Below, piece after piece: positions 1 to 8,700 of a DNA stretch of 20,000 nucleotides (position 1 is the first letter of the stretch; every line of letters starts with the position of its first letter). The DNA comes from Symbiodinium natans (taxonomy: Eukaryota > Sar > Dinophyceae > Suessiales > Symbiodiniaceae): NCBI GenBank assembly GCA_905221605.1, contig CAJNDS010000159.1:1-20000 (forward strand). Reading direction: 5' to 3'. Under the pieces are notes generated by a model, which did no database searches, was not told the origin of the DNA, and saw only the letters and a program-made list of their open reading frames with translations. Made by a program: the position numbers and the translations under genes.

Positions 1-54
1 CGCATAAGACTAAGTTGAACATAACGTTTTATAGAGGCGACGTACAACGCACGA

Positions 55-452
55 CGTAAGACAACGACGACGACGCGTCACGACGACGACGACTTCGTAC
101 GACGACGACGACGCCGCACACGACGTACGACACCCGAAGCACGACGCACGACGACGACGACGCCCGACGACGACGACGACACCCGACGCCGACGCCCGAC
201 GCCCGACGAAAGACGCCCGACGCCCGACGCCCGACGCCCTACGCCCGACGCACGTCGCAAGACGCACGACCCACGACGCGCGACCACGACGCCCGACGAC
301 GACGACGACACCCGACGACGACCACGACGACGACGACGAACGACGCACGACGCACGACGCGCGACCCACGACGCACGACGCACGACGGACGACGCACGAC
401 GGACGACGCACGACGACGACGACGACGACGACGCACGACGACGACGACGACC
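55..452. repeat. Degenerate ACG-rich low-complexity tract
   Basis: About 400 bp built almost only from ACG/GAC triplets with interspersed ACGCACG and CCGACGC variants. Translations of the minus strand give homopolymer-like runs of Val, Arg and Ser with no domain, so the long open frames here reflect a three-base period without stops rather than genes. I read it as a decayed trinucleotide/hexanucleotide satellite. Confidence 0.85.
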
Positions 453-471
453 TAGTAATGCCAGGTAATGC

Positions 472-600
472 GCTTTGTAATGCCATAAAACAAAGCACGC
501 TCGTAATATCCTGGTAATGCCAGGTGATGCGCTCATCTTGGAAGTGAAGTAAAAGTCCTGTTTAATATTTTAGCTTTGTAATGCCACAAAACAAAGCACG
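472..600. repeat. Duplicated 28-bp hairpin element
   Basis: Two near-identical 28-bp copies lie at 472-499 and 573-600, offset by 101 bp and differing at one base. Each can fold: GCTTTGT at the left end pairs with ACAAAGC near the right end around an 11-base loop. Flanking GTAATGCCAGGT fragments near 455 and 514 are also duplicated. Together they suggest a short decayed tandem repeat of about 100 bp next to the ACG-rich tract. No coding function is visible. Confidence 0.6.
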
Positions 601-714
601 ATTGAAAACAATGAAAGCATGCAATGAAAGCCTGCAGCAACATGGCAATTTTCAACACCTGAACTCAACGGTTCAAGCGGTCAACAATGCTTCGACATTT
701 TCGGCCACCCAGCA

Positions 715-1034
715 CCCTAAATTTTCCGGAAATTTACGGAGCTGGGCCGTGGCTTCTGAACATGATCAGGCTGCATCCGTTTCCTAAATTTCCTGAAAAT
801 TTTGGGTGTGTAAATTTTCGGAAAATTTAGGAAAGCGATGAAGCAAATTTTCCGGAAATTTAGGGACCGAGGCTTCGGGCTACCCGGAACCAGAAATTTT
901 CCAGAAATTTAGGGGAGCGAATCCGGCTTGCGGCCGTCCAGCCCAAGCCCCAAAATTTCCCGGAAATTTTGGGTCCCGGGTAGGCCAAAGCGGCTTGCTC
1001 GCCGGGGTCCAGAAATTTCCGGAAAATTTTGGGG
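715..1034. repeat. Seven copies of a palindromic AAATTT-TCCGGA-AATTT element
   Basis: Copies of a 20-25 bp element lie at about 715-739, 780-805, 811-831, 844-865, 893-915, 951-973 and 1012-1034. Each is an imperfect palindrome, AAATTT(T)CCGGAAATTT, usually followed by AGG or GGG. The spacers are GC-rich and mostly unrelated to each other, so this is an interspersed rather than a simple tandem repeat. Some copies are inverted relative to others, as the flanking CCTAAA or TTTAGG side shows. Open frames across it read as repeated PKFSGNF-like peptides on either strand, a by-product of the palindrome. Confidence 0.8.
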
Positions 1035-1099
1035 CTGGGGCACTCCGAGGCGTGACGCACCGCATAGGGCTGGTTTGACCGTAGCGTTTTATAGAGTAG

Positions 1100-1500
1100 A
1101 TTTCCTCATCTAGCATTAGATTTTACGATAATTTCATCGTATACAATCCAGATATTTAGAGAGATTTCATTTACTTAATTTCGTCTAGTTTTTAGATATT
1201 TAAACCACAAACGACGAATTATCAATTTTAAACCATTAATATACAAGTCAATAAATTACGTAACATAAATTCTATCAATATAGATTCTTACTACCAATTG
1301 ATTAATGAAATATCTCCTATCATTCTATAAACCCAAAAACATCAACTCATATATTCCTTATTAATACGATTCAAATCAAAATTTCCTCATCATTCATATG
1401 AAATTTTCGTAATTTTAGAAAACTAGTATTTAAAGAATTAAATCTAGATTCTAATATATTCAAAGAATGATATCTCAATCTTATATATAGTGTAATGAAT
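1100..1500. other. AT-rich island without recognisable genes
   Basis: Base composition drops abruptly to a strongly AT-rich stretch between the GC-rich palindrome region and the GC-rich tandem array. All frames are broken by frequent stops. I see no tRNA cloverleaf, no terminal repeats and no mitochondrial or plastid protein that I recognise. It could be the remnant of an inserted element or an AT-rich spacer. Confidence 0.5.
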
Positions 1501-1621
1501 CTTAGAATTAAGAATAAACCCATTGTAGCCCCCACAGCAAAGAAGACTAGAGATGCTTTAACGCCAGATGCGATGCTTTCATGTATTATATATAATTATA
1601 CATATATAAATAGTTTCCAGT

Positions 1622-1830
1622 CTTTTGGGAATTACAAAAGTTCACAAAGTCTCCGCTGCTGGGCAAAAACACTACAAATCCCGCGCGGACCTGCGCGGAC
1701 CCCTGGCTTTGTCGGAATTTAGCTCCAAGCACCAAGCGCGGACCATGAAAAACTTCGACAAAACAAGCGCGGACCTCCGTCCGGGCTTTTGGGAATTACA
1801 AAAGTTAACAAAGAAACAAATACCCGCAAA
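1622..1830. repeat. Direct repeat and degenerate entry copy of the downstream array
   Basis: A 28-bp segment, cttttgggaattacaaaagt plus eight bases, occurs at 1622-1649 and again at 1786-1813 with one mismatch. Just after the first copy, CTGCTGGGCAAAAACACTACAAATCCC resembles the GTTGGGGAAAAACACCACAAATCCC junction of the tandem units that start at 1831. This stretch therefore looks like a diverged, partly unrelated leading copy. GCGCGGACCT is also repeated several times inside it. Confidence 0.5.
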
Positions 1831-3281
1831 CCATGGAACAGAGACCTTGCATAGCTTAGCATACTGTTTGCAAGGAAGACTTAGCATGCATCGCTGTTAC
1901 ACGTGTTGTGTACCACCAGGCTAAGCCACTGTATGGGGGGAAAGGGGTTTCATTGCAGCGTGCTTTCAAATGTTTCGGGGTTCCGGAATCCGCTCCGGAA
2001 CCTGCTCCGGAACCTGCTCCGGAACCCGCTCCGGAACCTGCTCCGGAACCCGCTCCGGAACCGGCTCCAGAACCTGCTCCGCAACCCGCTCCGGAACCCG
2101 CTCCGGAACCCTCCGGAACCTGCTCCGGAACCCGCGCCGGAACCTGCTCCGGAACCCGCTCCAGTAGTCAAGGGCTGGAGATCCCATCGCTTCGCTGTTG
2201 GGGAAAAACACCACAAATCCCACAAACCATGGAACAGAGACCTTGCATAGCTTCGCATACTGTTTGCAAGGAAGACTTAGCGTGCATCGCTGTTACACGT
2301 GTTGTATACCACCAGGCTAAGCCACTGTAACCCGCTCCGGAACCTGCTCCGGAACCCGCTCCGGAACCGGCTCCAGAACCTGCTCCGCAACCCGCTCCGG
2401 AACCCGCTCCGGAACCCGCTCCGGAACCATCCGGAACCTGCTCCGGAACCTGCTCCGGAACCTGCTCCGGAACAAGGGTTGGAGACCCCATCGCTTCGCT
2501 GTTGGGGAAAACACCACAAATCCCACAAACCATGGAACAGAGACCTTGCATAGCTTAGCATACTGTTTGCAAGGAAGACTTAGCATGCATCGCTGTTACA
2601 CGTGTTGTATACCACCAGGCTAAGCCACTGTATGGGGGGAAAGGGGTTTCATTGCAGCGTGCTTTCAAATGTTTTGGGCCTCCGGAATCCGCTCCGGAAC
2701 CTGCTCCGGAACCCGCTCCGGAACCCGCTCCGGAACCTGCTCCGGAACCCGCTCCGGAACCGGCAACCTGCTCCGCAACCCGCTCCGGAACCCGCTCCGG
2801 AACCTGCTCCGGAACCCGCTCCGGAACCTGCTCCGGAACCCGCTCCAGTAGTCAAGGGCTGGAGACCCCATCGCTTCGCTGTTGGGGAAAAACACCACAA
2901 ACCCCACAAACCATGGAACAGAGACCTTGCATAGCTTAGCATACTGTTTGGAAGGAAGACTTAGCATGCATCGCTGTCACACGTGTTGTATACCACCAGG
3001 CTAAGCCACTGTGTGGGGGGGAAAGGGGTTTCATTGCAGCGTGCTTTCAAATGTTTTGGGCCTCCGGAATCCGCTCCGGAACCTGCTCCGGAACCCGCTC
3101 CGGAACCCGCTCCGGAACCTGCTCCGGAACCCGCTCCGGAACCGGCTCCAGAACCTGCTCCGCAACCCGCTCCGGAACCCGCTCCGGAACCCGCTCCGCA
3201 ACCCTCCGGAACCTGCTCCGGAACGGAACCCGCTCCAGTAGTCAAGGGCTGGAGACCCCATCGCTTCGCTGTTGGGGAAAA
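1831..3281. repeat. Composite tandem array of four units with nested 12-bp minisatellites
   Basis: Four head-to-tail units begin at the same CCATGGAACAGAGACC sequence at 1831, 2227, 2530 and 2911, giving about 396, 303, 381 and 371 bp. Each unit has a unique leader (CATACTGTTTGCAAGGAAGAC, then ACACGTGTTGTATACCACC), a variable array of GGAACCCGCTCC / GGAACCTGCTCC 12-mers, and a closing GGGCTGGAGACCCCATCGCTTCGCTG segment. The 12-mer arrays lie at about 1984-2162, 2330-2474, 2686-2847 and 3064-3236. Unit 2 lacks the roughly 60-bp segment between GCCACTG and the 12-mers that the others keep. The fourth unit breaks off near 3281. PEPAPEPA and GAGSGAGS peptides predicted here are translations of the 12-mer and not evidence of a gene. 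Confidence 0.9.
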
Positions 3282-3904
3282 AGCAGAAATTTTCTGGTAT
3301 CATTATTAGGAAATAACATTTATCTCCATCCGAAAGAATCAATGAAAAAACAATAAAATAAATCATAAGAGAAAAGAAATTGAAATAGAGATAGACAGAA
3401 TGACAGATGGGCCTGAGATGAGCAGAAAAAAATCTTGGGAGAAATGCAGCCAGCCTTTGGCCCAAACAATCTGAGCCAGAGCAGTAATCATACGTCTCAC
3501 AGGCAAAAGCCGGATTACCCGTCGAAAGAAGTGTCAAACATGTGATGCAAGGTATGCGCCGGTTTTCTAAGCAACCAGAAGGTTCAAAGCCTGCTTTCTG
3601 CAAAGACTGTGCAGAGGCACCGAGAATACACTAAGCCTTCACATGCCTTCACTAAGCTATGTCCGCTTCAGATCCACACCGGTTTGAGCCAACATCTGAA
3701 CGATGCCAGGGTCGTGTCATGTCGTGTCCCAAGACAGAAGACTGATGAAGGCGTTGCGCGCTAACAAAAGCAGCGGAATTTGCGTGACGAGCTTTCGCGC
3801 GGTGGCAAGTGGCGACACCAAGAAAACACCGGGTGGTTGAGACACAAAGGTATTCTTCAGGCCAGTGTGCATGAAGCCCTAAGCCCTTTAAACGTGCAGC
3901 TCTC
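3282..3904. other. Gene-free stretch after the tandem array
   Basis: The left part (3300-3400) is A-rich. Neither strand has a frame that continues a known family. A GGTTCAAAGCC box near 3580 mimics a tRNA T-loop, but its stem does not pair. On the minus strand, 3676-3696 resembles the dinoflagellate spliced leader at 14 of 21 positions, including nine in a row. If 3905-3967 is a real 5' peroxidase exon, this region would lie in its following intron. Confidence 0.4.
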
Positions 3905-3967
3905 CTTGTACGTGTCATCGTCCAGGATCTTGACAATCTCCTTCCGGACGGCATCCCAGTTGACTTC
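3905..3967 (-). CDS. Orphan N-terminal exon of a second class I haem peroxidase (partial)
   Basis: On the minus strand 63 bp encode 21 residues beginning EVNWDAVRKEIVKIL and ending DDDTYK. In ascorbate and cytochrome c peroxidases this is the first helix, just before the distal-pocket segment. The exon is preceded by GAG and followed by GAGAGC, giving an AAG|GA donor of the kind used elsewhere in this window. Its phase (0) matches the first resolved exon of the complete-looking peroxidase at 11852, which starts GAC-TCC. Because it lies downstream of that gene's last exon in transcription direction, it cannot belong to it and probably starts a tandem copy continuing off the left edge. The frame stays open upstream to about 4080 and reads a Cys-rich stretch (CERCHKHTPCNLRCE), which may or may not be coding. 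What I see is the motif and phase; the tandem-copy reading is inference. Confidence 0.5.
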
Positions 3968-5776
3968 CTCACACCTCAGGTTGCAAGGTGTATGCTTGTG
4001 GCAACGCTCACAAAGGGAATCAGTTTCAAATCTGCCTCTTCTTGCGTGTACCGGTTGACCGCCCCTTTCTGCAGCCTTCTGCTATACAAGCTGCATCCCG
4101 CGCTTGCACTTGTCTCTAACTTTATACGAGTATGTTTCATGCAAATTCTTGTTCACTCTGCGCAGTCTTACTTTCTTTGAGCAATTGTCATATGAACATG
4201 TATCATGATACTGTTATATTGATAAAAGAAGTATTGTAAGCGAGACAGAGTGCCCGGTTAACAGTGTGTACGGCCGGAAGAAGCAGTATGAGGGTGCTTT
4301 CGTGGGATCTATGTGGCCGCAAGATGCCGCGGAAGAGGCCGCAGGCTGGGAGCGCCGCACCGCTTAATTGGAGAATCACTGCAGAAGCAGAAGCAGAAGC
4401 AGAAGCAGAAGCAGGGCGCTACAGCCCATGTCTGATCAGCAAAGGGATAGATCACGAAGGTTCCATGGCCTTCACCAGATGATATGGCGATGAGTCAATA
4501 CAGTCAAGTACCTATTATGGCATGCAGTGCCTGCCTGCGACGTCTTCTAAGCCTCTGCTACTGTAGCAGCATTCGTCCCCAGATCTGTCGAACACCTAAA
4601 ACAAAAACACTTCGAAATACACCCCACGTTGCAGCCAGGATGCCCGGCAGGTCGCACCCAGCTGTTGGCGCTTAGAGCGCCAGCTCCGAAAGCCCCAGCG
4701 CTGAGCGCGAGCGCGGCTCTAGTGGGTGCCTGATACGGCCAACGCAGGCGGATCTGGACAGGCACTTGCCACCACAAGAACACTGATTCCGTCCTTCGCC
4801 TGCACCTGTGCCAAACGGCGCAAGGCCAGAAAGCCTGCAGCCCGGAGACTGGAAAGGCTGTCCAAGCGGACTTCTCTAAGGTGCAACAGCAAACTCCACC
4901 GGATGCAGCAAACTCATGAGTTCTTTCGAAAGCGAAACCGTGAATGGACGACTGGAAGGTTGCATGGCGTTTCCGTCTCCTGTCTCTGCTGTCTCTCTTT
5001 CACCTGTGCTCTCCCACGCTAGCATTCTCGTCGAAAGTCCAGGCGGCGTACCGGGAGGTCACTACGGCCAGGTGAAACTCACAAGCGCCCTCTCCATACA
5101 AGTTCAAGAGAACCGCACGGCAGGGTCGTCGACATGATGCTTGGAAAATACATCTATAAACGACACATGACAGATTCTATCACTCGTTTCATCTCCTTTC
5201 ATGCCTGCCTGGGCGCATGACTCGTCCGAACATGGCAAAGTGGCAAAGTGGCGACAGAGACTTGACTCGAGGGCGGATGGCTGAAGTCAGCTGCGGAAGA
5301 ACAAAAAACCCTTAGGTCCTTAGGTGATTGCTTGGAAGGCACCGATGTCAGCCTGTCCTCAACATGTCATCTCATCGCCCTGAACCCCGAAAGCTAGACC
5401 TATGTCCGTGCCAAAACGAAACCACCATCAGTACCAAGAACTTGCCTGTGAGGATCCAGGTTCGCTGTCGGTTTCTTTCTCCATTCTTTTGCTGGTACGG
5501 TGTCTCACAACGGGTCAGTGCCGTCGGCAGAATCTGTGCAAGCCTTGGCTGTAGGCTTGGTACTTGAAATATATTCTATCACTCGCCATCGTCGTGAGGA
5601 GCACGCAGGGCAAAGCATGTGCTGCCCGCGAAGGTTCACACTGCCACAAAAACCTAGAGCCACTCTGGGCCCACACCTCACTCTCAGAAGAGGCCGAACT
5701 TCTTGGACTCACCGACGCCCAGCCTTAGTGTCGCTCAGCTAAATCCTCGTCTCCATTTCCTAATTGCTTTACGACT
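3968..5776. other. Intergenic region between peroxidase copies
   Basis: I could not attach any exon with confidence. On the minus strand 4547-4783 has an open frame containing an Ala-rich hydrophobic stretch (PTRAALALSAGAFGAGALSA) that could be a targeting presequence exon for the gene starting near 3967, but nothing confirms this. The 3' flank of the peroxidase lies at the right end. Confidence 0.35.
4381..4414. repeat. (GCAGAA)n microsatellite
   Basis: Five perfect GCAGAA hexamers plus a partial sixth. It translates as an (AE)n run in one plus frame, which I regard as chance. Confidence 0.9.
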
Positions 5777-8700
5777 CTACGAAAAATCCAAAGCAATGTG
5801 AGGGATGGTGTGAGCCCCGCGCGCAAAGAGCTTCCCCACCACCTGGGCGAAGTCTTTCTGGAAGCGAGCATCGTCCTTCAAGCGCCGGTGCTTCTACTGC
5901 ATCTACCACCTTCTGCCTTTCGCTTGAACTCTCAGGATTTTACGATAGCTGGTTGTAGGCTGTGGCGTAGAGAGCACAATTTGCAGGCCCGGTGTGGCTC
6001 CTTGGCGTAGATTTCGACATACTTCCGGAACTCTCGGTCCTGTTCGAGATCACTTGGTACAGGTTCATGCACGTTTGCCGAGAGATACCACTCTTGTCAT
6101 GTTTTTGGGGCATCTTTTTTCTATCGGAACTCGGAATTCAGTCGAGATGCTTTTCGGGGAATCGGGAACACTGTTAGCCTGGAATGTGATTGCACCCCCC
6201 AAACCCGTCGGACGGTCAGAGCCTTCTCCCAAGCCATGGCCGAAACAAGGTGTGGCCGCCAATCAAAACAACGGAGAAGCCGAAATTCATGGTCGTAGCA
6301 GCATTTTCAAGAAGCCAAGAGCACCTCGAACGCAAACCGTTTCTTAATTGGACGAACCCAAATTCTACTAGGAGCGTTGCGCATCCTACCTAGGCGGGTC
6401 CCTCGAGCTTGCCCCATTGTCCATGATGGATGTCGTCCTGAATCAGCACAATGTCAGACGGGAGCATCATCAAATCACCTGCCCACGCAACCAACCGCGC
6501 TGGATTCGCGCTCGCACCGCGGTCGCTTCCCCCTAGGATCTCCTGATGCTATCCCTTCCTTGGGCGATCAGTACGAGTACGCCCCAGGAATTGGCCCCGT
6601 ATGTTTTCGAGAGGAAAGGTTGACTCATGAGCCTCCGAATGAGGCTGATGCCAGGGATTGAAATGCTGCAGAAAAGCTCCGGATGATTTCAAACACAATA
6701 CGTTCCAAAAGCAGCCAATGACGATACCTCCAGCTCTGGGCGGCCAGCTCCCTTCAATCAAGCTCAAACTGCTGAGCAGCCCTCGCCCGCCCTTCATCAT
6801 GGCACGGCCCACGATGCGCCGCGCCTGTCGGATCTTCGAACTGCAGCGGGCCTTTCCAAGGCTGTCCCTTGTGCGTGGTCTTCACCGTCCTTCCGGGCGC
6901 AGTTCGCTGTGAGAACTCCAGCATCGCCTTGCGCCTTACCTGCCGCTACGCGCGACCAAGCAAGTCGTAGCCTTGAAGCCAGCATTTGCAAAGCCTTCGA
7001 AGGGAATCGCATGGGAATGAAGTGCATCCTAGCGGCCAAACGTTGTCCAACAATTCACGGTAGTACTCGGTGCCTGAAGGCAGCTCGCCCACAGTGTGGA
7101 ATCAGTCGAATCGATGCAAAGCGTGAGACGAACGCAGGAGAAGCATGAGAATGCTGTTCACGTATGTACCACCCTTCCTGCTTTGAGGTGACCGTGGGGG
7201 CTGCCATCCTCGTGACTGTGGCACTTTTCAGAAAAAACCCGACTGCCCTACCACTTGTTGTTCTCGTTCGTTGCCGCATAGCAGGGTTGCTGGTTGCACA
7301 CCGGCGAATCAGCGCGACGAACAGCGAGCCCGTTAGGAACAGGTTCGAGGTTTGGGGCTTAAGCTAATTAGGGCTTCTGGAATTGGATATGAAATACAAG
7401 CGATGGGTGTGAAAGCGCGTAATGTAATATTCAAAGACTGAGTTCAACAACCTGAAAGCGCCCAGCAGAAGATGTTTCATACGGGACGTATATATAACAA
7501 GGAAACGCATGAATCCCTTTCAGGGTGCAGGCTCCCTTCCAACCTTCCTCCACGAACTTCCGGATCCAACATTCCTGTAGCCGCTCTTCCCTAGCTCGGT
7601 TCGCCGCACAATCCGCCAGCAGACGACGTTTGCGTACTCACACAGGCGGTGTCTGCAGGGACGTATCCCCTAGCTGAGGCTCAGGTATCCGTAGAGTGTC
7701 GTCCATGAGAGGGTGTTCTGAAGGTAGCCCGTCTTTCGACGTGGCAGTGTCGACTCTTCTCTAGCGTTCTAGCCAGTTCCAGTGATCCCGGAGACTGTAA
7801 GGCGCTCCCAACAACGGCTTAGCAACTTAGTGGTCTCGTCCAAATCTAGCTGTGCTTCTTCCCGGTCGCCGGGTTCGGCTGCCACGGAACCGAGCAGTGC
7901 TAGCAACGTTTCCTTTCACTAGCACTCTGAAATTTTGCCTCCCCCCCCCCCCATGCCAGGGCCCTGTAGCCCAAATGCCACATTTGATCACAACTTAGAA
8001 AAGAAATCCACTGCAAACACATGTATCACTGGTATCACGTGACTGTGAGACATGACTGCCAAAGGCGTAGCTGTACACCTAAGCTTTTTACCACGAAACA
8101 CCTTGGATGTTTCATGAGCATCAGATGGGCTGGCAAGCATACACTGTTGTAACAAGCCACGGTTGCGTTAAAACATTGAATGGTAAGGAGTGAAAAAAAG
8201 TTCGCATGCAATGTTATTCAAACGGGCTTGTGTTGGGGAGCGGGACAAAGTAAACATCACGTAAACCCCGCTCAATCCTAGCCAAAGATATTGATGTTGT
8301 GTTGTTGGTTGGTGGTTGCTTGCTTTGTGTCAGCTTTGTTGCTTCAACCCAACTTGTTGGGACTAACTGTGGGTTTTGCGGCCAAAGAAGCAAAACCGCT
8401 GTAAATTACGATGCAACTGACCTTTCGAGCGCGAACTCCTGCTTCTAGACTCGCGCTTCTAGACTCTCATGCCAGTAGTTTCTGCATGACAGATGCAGGC
8501 ATAATGGGTTCCGCTTTGGCAGCGGTTCTGCAGTGCATGTCTTGTTCTGTCGTTTCGTCCAGGCTCCATATCTTTCTTCATGAGGCCCGTGGCATGTTGC
8601 GCTCGGTGAGCGTCTTTGAGCTCACTGCAAACTGTCGGTCTGAAGCAATGGCGCTACACTGCTCCATATACTGCTTCCCAAGTGCTGACAGTGGTGGGCG

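Noticed and set aside
55-452. CRISPR-like or coding interpretation of the ACG-rich tract
   Set aside because: There are no regular repeat-spacer units and the organism is eukaryotic. It is a low-complexity trinucleotide-type tract.
1908-3309. PEPAPEPA / GAGSGAGS proteins across the tandem array
   Set aside because: All three frames on both strands stay open because the 12-mer contains no stop. Unit boundaries disrupt the frames, and no conserved start or end is shared.
3570-3600. tRNA-like T-loop (GGTTCAAAGCC)
   Set aside because: The flanking bases do not form a five-base-pair stem, and no acceptor or anticodon arms are found at suitable distances.
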